Assembly (NCBI RefSeq): GCF_008868005.1
Contig: NZ_WAAO01000001.1
Location: 1,116,001 to 1,180,000 of the forward strand
DNA: 64,000 bases
Direction of reading: 5' to 3'
DNA from: Microbacterium algeriense
Lineage (GTDB): Bacteria; Actinomycetota; Actinomycetes; Actinomycetales; Microbacteriaceae
Part shown: piece after piece, positions 54,490 through 62,725 of the stretch
How positions within the stretch are numbered: position 1 is the first letter of the stretch
Layout of the letters: each line of letters starts with the position of its first letter
Notes under the pieces: model-generated
The model's input: only the letters and a program-made list of their open reading frames with translations
Database searches by the model: none
Told to the model about the DNA's origin: nothing
Translations under genes and position numbers: made by a program

Positions 54490-54490
54490 C

Positions 54491-55621
54491 GTGTCCGGTT
54501 TCGCGGCGATCGCGGGCGCCGTCGCCGACGGCGAGCTGGTCGCGCACTTCGGGGATGCGTTCCGCGAGCAGCGCCGCCTCGCCGAAGGCTCGGCGCTGGC
54601 GCCGCTCGGTGACCGGACCGTGATCGAGGTCGCAGGGCCGGAGCGGCTGACGTGGCTCGATTCGATCACTTCCCAGGCCGTGGGGCATCTCGCTCCCGGC
54701 GCGAGCACCGAGCTCCTCGTGCTCGACCCCCAGGGCCGCGTCGAGCATGCGGCGGGGGTCCTCGACGACGGCTCCTCCACCTGGCTCATCGCCGATGCGG
54801 GGGATGCCGAAGCGCTCGCGAGCTGGCTCACGCGCATGAAGTTCCGCACGCAGGCCACGGTCGAGGTCCGTGCCGATCTCGTGCCGGTCGGGTTCGTCGA
54901 CGGCGGAGCGGCGGCGGCTTCGGCATCGGCCGCCGCGTTCGCTCCGCACGGGATGCCGCTGGTCTGGGCCGATCCCTGGCAGCAGGTCAGCGCGGGCGGG
55001 CATCAGTACGCGGAGATCGCCGCTCATCCCGCAGCGGAGTTCGCGTGGCGGGTCGCGATCCTCACGGAGGAGGCCGCCTCCGGTCTCGCCGCCTCGCTCG
55101 ATCACGAGGCGCTCGCCGGGCTCCTGGCTGCGGAGGCGCTGCGCGTCGCCGCCTGGCGTCCGCGCTGGGCGACGGAGGTCGACGAACGCTCGCTGCCGCA
55201 CGAGTCCGACTGGATCCGCAGCGCCGTCCACCTGAACAAGGGGTGCTACCGCGGACAGGAGACGGTCGCCAAGGTGCACAACCTCGGGCATCCGCCTCGC
55301 CGTCTCTCCGCGCTGCACCTCGACGGCAGCGACGCCGTGCTCCCCGATCCCGGAGCCCCCGTCTTCGCGGGCGACGACGAGGTCGGTCACCTGACCTCGG
55401 TCGCACGTCACCACGAGGACGGGCCGATCGCGCTGGCGATCCTGTCGCGACGTGCTCCGGTCGGCGACCTGGTGGTGCGGGCGGACGGCATCGACATCGC
55501 CGCCTCCCAGCAGGTGATCGTGCCCGCCGATGCGGGTGCCACGGCGGACGTCCCTCGGCTCACGCGCCTCTCGCGGCGCCCGTCCGCCCCCGATCCCCGC
55601 GATTCCGGCGTCGGCGCCTGA
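54491..55621 (+). CDS. ygfZ: Folate-binding YgfZ/GcvT-like protein
   Basis: A protein of 376 residues related to aminomethyltransferase. It helps assemble or repair certain iron-sulphur clusters in a folate-dependent way. The decisive motif KGCYRGQE (near residue 250) contains the conserved Cys. WLDSITSQAVGHLAPGAS and VLDPQGRVEHAAGVL are in the N-terminal part. GTG start one base after the nitrobindin stop. Pairing a heme NO-binding protein with a cluster-repair protein suggests a shared role in nitrosative or oxidative stress (inference). Confidence 0.9.
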   Translation: MSGFAAIAGAVADGELVAHFGDAFREQRRLAEGSALAPLGDRTVIEVAGPERLTWLDSITSQAVGHLAPGASTELLVLDPQGRVEHAAGVLDDGSSTWLIADAGDAEALASWLTRMKFRTQATVEVRADLVPVGFVDGGAAAASASAAAFAPHGMPLVWADPWQQVSAGGHQYAEIAAHPAAEFAWRVAILTEEAASGLAASLDHEALAGLLAAEALRVAAWRPRWATEVDERSLPHESDWIRSAVHLNKGCYRGQETVAKVHNLGHPPRRLSALHLDGSDAVLPDPGAPVFAGDDEVGHLTSVARHHEDGPIALAILSRRAPVGDLVVRADGIDIAASQQVIVPADAGATADVPRLTRLSRRPSAPDPRDSGVGA

Positions 55622-55623
55622 CC

Positions 55624-56451
55624 TCAGGAGGGGAGCGGAGCCACCGCCTCCCAAGGCAGCGTGAGCTCGCCCAGGCGCCAGCGCGTCCGACCGCCCGTCA
55701 CCGGCCACCCCTGATCGCGCAGGGCGCCCACCGCGGCGAGGAAGCGCTGCGTGGCGCCGAACGTCGACAACGGCGCTGCGCGGTCCCACTCGCGGTCGAG
55801 ATGGACGAGCAGGGCGTGGATCCGCTCGCCCGGGACATTGCGGTGGATGAGCGCCTTCGGGAGGCGCTCCGCGACGATGCTGGGCCGCTCCAGCTCGGCC
55901 AGTCGGAGGGAGATCGTGAACCGCTGCGGCTGCGCCCGGGCGTCGATGTCGATCCAGCTCGCCACGCGACCGATCTCGTCGCACGTCCCCTCGAACAGGA
56001 GCCCGTCCGCCGCGAGGCGCGCCGTCATCCGGGCCCAGGCATCAGGCACGTCCTGCTCGTCGTACTGCCGCAGCACGTTCATCGCGCGGATCACAGCAGC
56101 CCTCCGACCGTCCGGAAGCGGCACCTCGAACCCGCCGCGGGCGAACGACACCGGCAGGTCCGCCGCGAAGGGGGCGCGTCCCGCACGCACCTCCGCGAGC
56201 TGCGCCTCGGCCGTGGCGACCCGCGTCGGATCGATCTCGAGTCCGAGCACCTCGACGTCGTGACGCACCCGCACCAGACGGGCCGCCAGTTCGAAGGCGG
56301 TCACTCCGCTCGCGCCGTAGCCCAGGTCGACGACCAGGGGATCGGAGGCCCGGCGCAGGGCATCGCTCGCGGCGATCCACCGGTCGTTGCGGCGCAGCCG
56401 GTTCGTCCCCGTGGTGCCGCGGGTCGGCCGACCGAGGGGAGATGACGCCAT
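55624..56451 (-). CDS. SAM-dependent methyltransferase
   Basis: A class I methyltransferase of 275 residues. The SAM-binding motif I is VVDLGYGASGVTAFELA, with the acidic loop in VLGLEIDPTRVATAEAQ and motif VIRAMNVLRQYDEQDV. Substrate unknown. ATG at 56451 preceded by GGAG; longer in-frame extensions lack support. Convergent with ygfZ (two bases apart) and divergent from gpmA. Confidence 0.83.
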   Translation of the reverse strand: MASSPLGRPTRGTTGTNRLRRNDRWIAASDALRRASDPLVVDLGYGASGVTAFELAARLVRVRHDVEVLGLEIDPTRVATAEAQLAEVRAGRAPFAADLPVSFARGGFEVPLPDGRRAAVIRAMNVLRQYDEQDVPDAWARMTARLAADGLLFEGTCDEIGRVASWIDIDARAQPQRFTISLRLAELERPSIVAERLPKALIHRNVPGERIHALLVHLDREWDRAAPLSTFGATQRFLAAVGALRDQGWPVTGGRTRWRLGELTLPWEAVAPLPS

Positions 56452-56509
56452 GTCTCCATCCTTCCAGCATCCGCCGCGGTCTCCGCGGCCGGGTGGATAA
56501 ACTGGCGGC

Positions 56510-57259
56510 ATGACTGCGACGCGCACCCTCATCCTGCTCCGCCATGGCCGGAGCGAATGGAACGAACTGAACCTGTTCACCGGCTGGGTGGACGTCCGCC
56601 TCAACGCACAGGGCGAGAAGGAGGCCCGCCGCGGCGGCGAGCTGCTCGCGGAGTCCGGCATCCTCCCCGATGTGCTGCACACCTCGCTGCTGAGCCGCGC
56701 CATCCAGACGGCGAACATCGCGCTCGATGCGGCCGACCGTCTGTGGATCCCCGTGACCCGGTCATGGCGCCTGAACGAGCGGCACTACGGAGCGCTGCAG
56801 GGCAAGGACAAGGCGCAGACGCTCGAGGAGTTCGGCCCCGAGCAGTTCCAGCTGTGGCGCCGTTCCTTCGACGTGCCGCCGCCCGTTCTGGACGACGACA
56901 GCGAGTTCAGCCAGGTGCACGACGTCCGCTACGCGCACATCGACGGCGAGGTTCCCCGCACCGAGTCGCTCAAGCTCGTCATCGACCGCCTGCTGCCGTA
57001 CTGGGAGAGCGCGATCGTCCCCGACCTGGAGGCCGGCAAGACGGTTCTGGTCACGGCGCACGGCAACTCGCTGCGCGGTCTCGTGAAGCACCTCGAGGGC
57101 ATCAGCGACGCCGACATCGCCGAACTCAACATCCCCACGGGCATCCCGCTGGTCTACGAGCTGGACGAGAACAACGTCCCCACCGGCCCCGGTCGCTACC
57201 TCGATCCCGAGGCCGCCGCTGCCGGTGCCGCGGCCGTCGCGGCGCAGGGCAAGAAGTAG
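56510..57259 (+). CDS. gpmA: 2,3-bisphosphoglycerate-dependent phosphoglycerate mutase
   Basis: Glycolytic enzyme of 249 residues. The RHG motif [20 protein letters not shown] carries the phospho-His near residue 12. [31 protein letters not shown], and the second His in [17 protein letters not shown] complete the site. It precedes senX3-regX3 in the same order as mycobacterial gpm1-senX3-regX3, but here phoU is inserted on the opposite strand. Confidence 0.97.
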   Translation: MTATRTLILLRHGRSEWNELNLFTGWVDVRLNAQGEKEARRGGELLAESGILPDVLHTSLLSRAIQTANIALDAADRLWIPVTRSWRLNERHYGALQGKDKAQTLEEFGPEQFQLWRRSFDVPPPVLDDDSEFSQVHDVRYAHIDGEVPRTESLKLVIDRLLPYWESAIVPDLEAGKTVLVTAHGNSLRGLVKHLEGISDADIAELNIPTGIPLVYELDENNVPTGPGRYLDPEAAAAGAAAVAAQGKK

Positions 57260-57266
57260 CGCCCAC

Positions 57267-57336
57267 ACCCCGCTTTCACGCCGAAACCCCCTACTGCAGA
57301 CATCTGCAGCAGGGGGTTTCGACGTGAAAGCGGGGT
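57267..57336. terminator. 70-bp near-perfect palindrome between gpmA and phoU
   Basis: The outer arms ACCCCGCTTTCACG (57267-57280) and CGTGAAAGCGGGGT (57323-57336) match exactly. The inner 19-bp arms (57282-57300 and 57303-57321) match with one mismatch around a two-base loop. The core ACCCCCTRCTGCAGA is shared with the palindrome at 22750-22825. It lies between two converging genes and probably terminates both. Confidence 0.85.
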
Positions 57337-57351
57337 CTCGCGACGAAGGTG

Positions 57352-58062
57352 TCAGGCGTGACCGAAGTGCGGGTGCTCCAGCCCCTGCTGCTCGACGGCG
57401 AGGGGGATGTCCTCCTCCTCGACCGCCCAGTCGCCCGTCGCCAGGTAGACGACCTTCTTCGCGACGGCCACGGCGTGGTCGGCGAAGCGCTCGTGGTACC
57501 GGCTGGCGAGCGTGGCGTCGACGGTGGCCGTGGCCTCGCCCTTCCAGTTGTCGCTGAGCACCTTCTCGAAGACCGTGGCGTGCAGCTCATCGACGTCGTC
57601 GTCCGCATTGCGGATCGCATCGGCGAAGCGCAGGTCCTGCGTGCGCAGCAGCTCGGACAGTGTGCGGGCCACCTCGACGTCGAGCTCGCCCATCTTCACG
57701 AACGTGCCCTTGAGGCCCTTCGGGATGGCGCGCTCGGGGAAGCGGAGGCGGGCGAGCTGGGCGATGTGCTCCGACATGTCGCCCATGCGCTCGAGGGAGG
57801 CGCTCACGCGCAGCGCCGTGACGACGATGCGAAGATCGCGGGCGACCGGCTGCTGGCGCGCGAGGATCTCGATGGCCTGCTCGTCGAGGGCGACGGCGAG
57901 TTCGTCGATCTTCGCGTCGTCGGCGATGACCTCTTCGGCGAGGGCCACGTCGCTGGTCGCGAAGGCGCGCGTGGCCTTGTCGATCGACACCGCGACGAGG
58001 TCGGCGATCTCGACGAGGCGGGACTGCAGGTCCTCGAGGGACTGGTGGAAGACTTCGCGCAT
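57352..58062 (-). CDS. phoU: Phosphate signalling protein PhoU
   Basis: A cytoplasmic protein of 236 residues made of two three-helix PhoU repeats, with the ExxxD-type metal-binding patterns MGDMSEHIAQLARLRF and NADDDVDELHATVF and the closing HAVAVAKKVVYLATG. PhoU links PstSCAB activity to the SenX3 kinase and keeps it quiet when phosphate is plentiful. I use ATG 58062 (MREVFHQSLEDLQ); a TTG at 58074 lies too close to AAAGG to serve. Divergent from senX3 over 218 bases containing a PHO box. Confidence 0.95.
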   Translation of the reverse strand: MREVFHQSLEDLQSRLVEIADLVAVSIDKATRAFATSDVALAEEVIADDAKIDELAVALDEQAIEILARQQPVARDLRIVVTALRVSASLERMGDMSEHIAQLARLRFPERAIPKGLKGTFVKMGELDVEVARTLSELLRTQDLRFADAIRNADDDVDELHATVFEKVLSDNWKGEATATVDATLASRYHERFADHAVAVAKKVVYLATGDWAVEEEDIPLAVEQQGLEHPHFGHA

Positions 58063-58179
58063 GTTGGGGCGCAACCTTTCATTCGGATCTCGGCTGTGAC
58101 GTCAGCGCGAGACGGCGGGTCGTCCGCACGAGAGCAGGTCTGTGCTCCGCACAAGCCCGAAGCGATTGTCTGCTCCGAA

Positions 58180-58208
58180 GGTTAACGAACGGTGCCCAGC
58201 ACGTGAAT
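58180..58208 (-). promoter_or_regulatory. PHO box triplet between phoU and senX3
   Basis: On the minus strand three heptamers follow each other at exactly 11 bp: ATTCACG (58208-58202), GGGCACC (58197-58191) and GTTAACC (58186-58180). A lone GGTGAAC (plus strand 58256-58262) lies nearer senX3. The spacing and sequence match GTTCACC-type PHO boxes. RegX3 probably controls phoU and its own operon here. Confidence 0.75.
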
Positions 58209-58280
58209 AGTACTTCTCGCGATGCCGCCAGGGCGCGGAAACCCGCCGGACGGACGGTGAACGCACTCTACGCTTAGGAC

Positions 58281-59504
58281 ATGACCTTGCCGCAGCTCGC
58301 GCTGTCTTCGCTCGCCATCGGGCTGGTGATCGGCGTCGGCGTCTCCCTGCTCGTGGTGTGGGCGTACCGGGCCAGGGCGCGCGTGCAGGAGGAGACATCG
58401 CTGGCGATTCCGGCCGGCATCACCGATGTCCTGCGCAGCATGGACGACGCCGCGGCCGTCGTCGACACGTCAGGGCTGGTCCTGGCCACATCGCAGGCGG
58501 CGACCCGCTTCGGCATCGAGGTCGGCTCCACGATGGACAACCCCGAGCTGCGCCAGCTCGTCCGCGGCGTCCGGGAAGCCGGAGGCTCCGTGACGGAGTC
58601 GATGAGGATCACCCGCGGCGGTCTCAGCCTGGACCCGCGCCTGGTGTCGGCCAGGGCGAGCGTGATCGGCGCCCGCCTCGTCCTGCTGATCATCCGCGAT
58701 GTCACCGAGCAGGAGCGGCTGGACCAGATGCGGCGGGACTTCGTCGCGAACACGAGCCACGAGCTGAAGACGCCGGTGGGTGCGGTGAGCCTGCTCGCCG
58801 AGGCGATCGAGTCCGCGGCGGACGATCCGGCGCAGGTGCGCATCTTCGCGGCGCGCATCTCCGCGGAGGCCGGCCGGCTCGGGCAGCTCACCGGCCGGAT
58901 CATGAGCCTCTCCCGGCTCCAGGCCGAGGACGGCCTGACCACGGTCGGCCCGGTCGCGATCGACGAGGTGATCGCCTCCTCGATCGAGGCGCACGTCGTG
59001 CAGGCCGACTCCGCGGGCGTCGAGCTCGCCAGAGGCGGAGACCGCGGCGTCTGGGTGCGCGGCGACGCGCAGATCCTCATCGAGGCGGTGGGGAACCTGA
59101 TCGCCAATGCGATCGTCTACTCGCCTCGTGGCTCGCGCGTCGGCGTCGGCGTCCGCGCCGAGGACGGCGTGGTCGAGATCGCGGTGTCGGATCAGGGCAT
59201 CGGGATCGCCGAGGTGGATCGCGAGCGCATCTTCGAGCGCTTCTACCGCGCTGACGAGGCCCGCTCCCGGCGTACCGGCGGCACGGGACTCGGACTCTCG
59301 ATCGTGAAGCACGCCACGCAGCGCCACGGGGGAGAGGTGCGGCTGTGGTCGCGTCCGGGGCGCGGCTCGACCTTCACGATCCGCCTCCCGCGGATAGACG
59401 CCCCGGACAGCCGTGACACCGGCAAGAAGAGCAAGAAGAAGCGCGCGCGCAAGGCCGAGAAGGCCGTCCCGTCCGCCCGCGCTCGAAACGGAGAGAGAGC
59501 ATGA
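58281..59504 (+). CDS. senX3: Sensor histidine kinase SenX3
   Basis: Phosphate-responsive sensor of 407 residues. One N-terminal hydrophobic helix (ALSSLAIGLVIGVGVSLLVVW) leads to a PAS-like region (residues about 45-140). The HisKA box ANTSHELKTPVG has the phospho-His at 160, and the HATPase domain has NLIANAIVYSP, DQGIGIAEVD and GTGLGLSIVKHA. The tail is Lys/Arg-rich. ATG start, probably on a nearly leaderless message (TACGCT at 58269-58274). Overlaps regX3 by four bases. Confidence 0.94.
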   Translation: MTLPQLALSSLAIGLVIGVGVSLLVVWAYRARARVQEETSLAIPAGITDVLRSMDDAAAVVDTSGLVLATSQAATRFGIEVGSTMDNPELRQLVRGVREAGGSVTESMRITRGGLSLDPRLVSARASVIGARLVLLIIRDVTEQERLDQMRRDFVANTSHELKTPVGAVSLLAEAIESAADDPAQVRIFAARISAEAGRLGQLTGRIMSLSRLQAEDGLTTVGPVAIDEVIASSIEAHVVQADSAGVELARGGDRGVWVRGDAQILIEAVGNLIANAIVYSPRGSRVGVGVRAEDGVVEIAVSDQGIGIAEVDRERIFERFYRADEARSRRTGGTGLGLSIVKHATQRHGGEVRLWSRPGRGSTFTIRLPRIDAPDSRDTGKKSKKKRARKAEKAVPSARARNGERA

Positions 59505-60184
59505 CCCGTATCCTTCTCGTCGAAGACGAGCCCGACCTCGCCGACCCGCTGGCGTACCTGCTGCGTCGCGAGGGCTACGAGGTGGAGATCGCCGAGGACG
59601 GCCCTGGCGCGCTCGCCGCCTTCCGCGAGCGCGGCGCGGACATCGTGCTCCTCGACCTGATGCTCCCCGGGATGCCCGGCACCGAGGTGTGCCGTCAGAT
59701 CCGCTCGACCTCCGCTGTGCCGATCATCATGCTCACGGCCAAGGACTCCGAGGTGGACATCGTCGTCGGTCTCGAGCTCGGCGCGGACGACTACATCACC
59801 AAGCCGTACTCCTCGCGTGAGCTGCTCGCCCGGATGCGGGCGGTGCTGCGCCGTGTCGTGCAGGCCGACAGCGAGCTCGACGAGCGGGTCCTGGAAGGCG
59901 GGCGCGTCTCGCTGGACATCGACCGGCACACCGTCTCGGTCGCGGGCACGCAGATCAACATGCCGCTCAAGGAGTTCGAGCTGCTGGAGGTGCTGATGCG
60001 CAACTCCGGCCGGGTCCTCACCCGCGGCCAGCTGATCGATCGCGTGTGGGGCAGCGACTACTTCGGCGACACCAAGACGCTCGACGTGCACATCAAGCGG
60101 ATCCGCTCCCGGATCGAGGAGAACCCGAGCGAGCCGGTCATGCTGGTCACCGTCCGCGGCCTGGGGTATCGCTTCGAGGGCTGA
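59501..60184 (+). CDS. regX3: Response regulator RegX3
   Basis: OmpR-family regulator of 227 residues and partner of SenX3. The receiver has VEDE at 7-10, the phosphorylated Asp52 in VLLDLMLPG, and the conserved Lys in DYITKPYSSREL. The winged helix has MPLKEFELLEVLMRNSGRVLTRGQLI, WGSDYFGDTKTLDVHIKRIR and VRGLGYRFEG. It is predicted to bind the GTTCACC repeats in this window at pstS, phoU-senX3 and possibly ppk. Confidence 0.95.
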   Translation: MTRILLVEDEPDLADPLAYLLRREGYEVEIAEDGPGALAAFRERGADIVLLDLMLPGMPGTEVCRQIRSTSAVPIIMLTAKDSEVDIVVGLELGADDYITKPYSSRELLARMRAVLRRVVQADSELDERVLEGGRVSLDIDRHTVSVAGTQINMPLKEFELLEVLMRNSGRVLTRGQLIDRVWGSDYFGDTKTLDVHIKRIRSRIEENPSEPVMLVTVRGLGYRFEG

Positions 60185-60196
60185 CGCCCGGACGTG

Positions 60197-60234
60197 GAAG
60201 AGGCCGGCACCCCGCGCGGGGTGCCGGCCTCTTC
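60197..60234. terminator. Perfect 38-bp palindrome after regX3
   Basis: Two exact 19-base arms with no loop (centre at 60215/60216, GCACCCCGC/GCGGGGTGC) lie between convergent regX3 and the lipoprotein gene. A bidirectional terminator is the likely role. Confidence 0.85.
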
Positions 60235-60250
60235 TCGTGGCTGCGGAAGC

Positions 60251-60790
60251 TCAGTTGGACGGCGCCGGTGCGGCGGTGTCCGTCGGCGTCGGCGTCGGCG
60301 ACGGCTCCGGTGTGGACGCGGCCTCGGTCGGCACGAGGTCGGCGTAGTACGGGAGGGAGCCGTCGAGCACGGGCACCGCGGCCTTCACGCCCGTGGAGTC
60401 GCCGGACTGGAAGTGCATCTCGACGGTCGCGCCGGGCTTGGTGTCGAGGTCGATGATGCGCAGCGGCTCCTCATCGGCGCCGAGGCTGATCGTGTCGCCG
60501 GCGGGCACCGTGATCGTGAAGGGCTCGCTGCCCTTCAAGGCGATCGTCAGCGTCGCGCTGTCCTGCGTGGGGTTGACGATCGCGGCGATGAAGTTGCCGA
60601 CCGCGCCGTCCTCCGTCGCGATGACGAGCGCGTTGCGGACGTCGATCGGACCGTCGGCGTCGGAGATGTTCACTCCGTCGGACGCGGCGTACTCGGTCTT
60701 CGTCGCCTGCGGCGTGATGAAGGTGCACCCGGTCGCGCCGAGCAGAACGATGGCGCTGAGGGCTGCAGACGCAACAAGGCGCGATTTCAC
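60251..60790 (-). CDS. LpqE-like lipoprotein
   Basis: An exported protein of 179 residues. The signal peptide VKSRLVASAALSAIVLLGATGC has the lipobox LLGATGC. The beta-rich copper-chaperone-like core has GPIDVRNALVIATEDGAVGNFIAAIVN, and a Pro/Thr-rich tail ends the chain. Its position divergent from carD equals that of LpqE (Rv3584) next to carD (Rv3583c). GTG start at 60790 preceded by AGGAGG. Role unknown. Confidence 0.85.
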   Translation of the reverse strand: MKSRLVASAALSAIVLLGATGCTFITPQATKTEYAASDGVNISDADGPIDVRNALVIATEDGAVGNFIAAIVNPTQDSATLTIALKGSEPFTITVPAGDTISLGADEEPLRIIDLDTKPGATVEMHFQSGDSTGVKAAVPVLDGSLPYYADLVPTEAASTPEPSPTPTPTDTAAPAPSN

Positions 60791-60893
60791 GGGTCCTCCT
60801 GAGGTCCGGCGGGATATCCGCATCCATTCTATGGGTAAGTCGGAAGGGCCCCGGGGTCCAGGGAGCGCGAACCTTAGCGCATGTCGCCTGTGG

Positions 60894-60899
60894 TATCCT
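60894..60899 (+). promoter_or_regulatory. Predicted -10 of carD
   Basis: TATCCT (60894-60899) lies 27 bases before the carD ATG. No good -35 is visible at the usual spacing. AAAGGA (60911-60916) is the ribosome site. Low certainty. Confidence 0.35.
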
Positions 60900-60925
60900 T
60901 GAGGTTGCCGAAAGGACACGTTTTT

Positions 60926-61408
60926 ATGCTTTTTGAGGTTGGCGAGACCGTCGTCTATCCCCACCATGGCGCTGCGACCATCATCGAGGTCAAGGAGCGC
61001 ATCATCAAGGGTGAGGCGAAGAAATATCTGAAGCTCAACGTCACCCAGGGTGATCTCATCATCGAGGTCCCCGCGGAGAACGTCGACCTGGTCGGCGTTC
61101 GCGACGTCATCGGCAAAGAGGGCCTCGACCATGTGTTCGAGGTGCTGCGGGCGCCCTTCACCGAGGAGCCCACGAACTGGTCGCGCCGGTACAAGGCGAA
61201 CCTCGAGAAGCTCGCCTCCGGCGATGTGATCAAGGTGAGCGAGGTCGTCCGCGACCTGTGGCGCCGGGACCAGGACCGAGGACTCTCCGCCGGTGAGAAG
61301 CGGATGCTGGCGAAGGCTCGTCAGATCCTGATCTCCGAGCTCGCGCTCGCGGAGAAGACCGACGAGGACAAGGCGGGCGCACTGCTCGACGAGGTCCTCG
61401 CTTCCTGA
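60926..61408 (+). CDS. carD: CarD-family transcription regulator
   Basis: RNA-polymerase-binding protein that stabilises the open complex, notably at rRNA promoters. It has 160 residues. The N-terminal RNAP-interaction domain begins [19 protein letters not shown] and includes [18 protein letters not shown]. The helical DNA-binding domain has [39 protein letters not shown] and the conserved Trp that wedges the -10 upstream edge. ATG at 60926. It is essential in mycobacteria. Confidence 0.96.
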   Translation: MLFEVGETVVYPHHGAATIIEVKERIIKGEAKKYLKLNVTQGDLIIEVPAENVDLVGVRDVIGKEGLDHVFEVLRAPFTEEPTNWSRRYKANLEKLASGDVIKVSEVVRDLWRRDQDRGLSAGEKRMLAKARQILISELALAEKTDEDKAGALLDEVLAS

Positions 61409-61415
61409 GCTGATT

Positions 61416-61453
61416 CGACGAAAGGCGGGTGCTTCGGCATCCGCCTTTCGTCG
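61416..61453 (+). terminator. Hairpin with TTCG loop after carD
   Basis: CGACGAAAGGCGG (61416-61428) pairs with CCGCCTTTCGTCG (61441-61453). The stem continues inward with one G-T pair to a TTCG tetraloop, 17 bp in all. It begins eight bases after the carD stop and separates it from ispDF. Confidence 0.85.
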
Positions 61454-61475
61454 TGTGCGCCGGTAACGTGATGCT

Positions 61476-62657
61476 GTGACCATCCTCCCCGTCCCGCAGA
61501 CCGCGATCATCGTCGTCGCCGCCGGCTCCGGCACGCGTCTCGGCGCCGGTGCCCCGAAGGCGTTCGTCGGGATCGACGCCCATTCCGTGCTGCGGCACGC
61601 GCTCGACGGCGTCTTCGCGGCGGCACCGGCGCAGGTCGTCGTGGTCGCCCGGCCCGGTTTCGAGGGCGATGCGGAGACCGAGCTGCGCGAGGCGGCCGGA
61701 GACCGGCGCGAACTCGGCCGTGTCGTCACGGGAGGAGCGACACGGCAGCAGTCGGTGGCGGCGGGGCTCGCGGCGCTCTGGGGCGACGTCGAGACCGTCC
61801 TGGTGCACGATGCCGCTCGCGCCCTCACCCCGCCGACGCAGATCGACGCCGTCGCCGCCGCGGTGACCCCGGAAGTGGGCGTCATCCCCGCGCTCCCGGT
61901 CGTCGACACCCTCAAGAAGGTGGCGGAGCAGACCGTGGTGGCGGCCGTCGACCGCTCGGAGCTCGCCGCGGCGCAGACGCCGCAGGGATTCCCGCGACCG
62001 CTGCTCGAAGCCGCGTACGCCGAGGCCCTCGCGTCCGGGATCGAGTACACCGACGACGCCGCCCTGTTCGCGGCCTCCGGCCACCCGGTGCGTCGGATCC
62101 CCGGCTCGGAGCGCGCCTTCAAGATCACGACGCCGGACGACCTCGAGCGCGCCAGGCACCTGCTCGCGCCGGAGCGGCCGCGCCTCGGGGTACCGCGCGT
62201 CGGCATCGGCACCGATGTCCACGCGTTCGGGGGCGAGGGCGACCTCTGGCTCGCGGGCCTGGAGTGGCCGGGGGAGCAGCCGCTGTCCGGGCACTCCGAC
62301 GGAGACGCCGTCGCACACGCCATCGTGGATGCACTCCTCGGGGCCGCGGGGCTCGGCGACATCGGGGAGCACTTCGGCACGGCCCACCCCGAGTACGCGG
62401 GAGGGCATGCCGAGGTCTTCCTGGCGCGCACGCGTGAACTCCTCGCCGCAGCGGGGTTCGCGATCGGCAACGTCTCGGTCCAGTTCCAGGGCAACCGGCC
62501 GAAGTTCAGCCCCCGGCGGGCGGAGGCGCAGTCCCGCCTCGCAGAGATCCTCGGGGCGCCGGTCTCCATCACTGCCACGACCACGGACGGCCTCGGCTTC
62601 CCCGGTCGGTCGGAGGGCATCGCCGTCACCGCGGTCGCGATCGTCTTCCCGGTCTGA
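61476..62657 (+). CDS. ispDF: Bifunctional IspD-IspF (MEP pathway)
   Basis: One 393-residue chain joins two enzymes of isoprenoid synthesis. Residues 1 to about 225 are the cytidylyltransferase: VVAAGSGTRLGAGAPKAF, VLVHDAARAL, and TPQGFPRPLL. From about 238 the cyclodiphosphate synthase begins: VGIGTDVHAFG, GHSDGDAVAHAIVDALLGA (zinc Asp and His), DIGEHFGT, and the C-terminal ITATTTDGLGFPGRSEGIA. Mycobacteria have separate adjacent ispD and ispF genes here. GTG start. Confidence 0.95.
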   Translation: MTILPVPQTAIIVVAAGSGTRLGAGAPKAFVGIDAHSVLRHALDGVFAAAPAQVVVVARPGFEGDAETELREAAGDRRELGRVVTGGATRQQSVAAGLAALWGDVETVLVHDAARALTPPTQIDAVAAAVTPEVGVIPALPVVDTLKKVAEQTVVAAVDRSELAAAQTPQGFPRPLLEAAYAEALASGIEYTDDAALFAASGHPVRRIPGSERAFKITTPDDLERARHLLAPERPRLGVPRVGIGTDVHAFGGEGDLWLAGLEWPGEQPLSGHSDGDAVAHAIVDALLGAAGLGDIGEHFGTAHPEYAGGHAEVFLARTRELLAAAGFAIGNVSVQFQGNRPKFSPRRAEAQSRLAEILGAPVSITATTTDGLGFPGRSEGIAVTAVAIVFPV

Positions 62658-62725
62658 GGCGATAGCGTGAAGACGACCCGAGCGGGGCGCGTGCAGGCGC
62701 GGTCCGCAGGACGGAAGGAGCCGGA

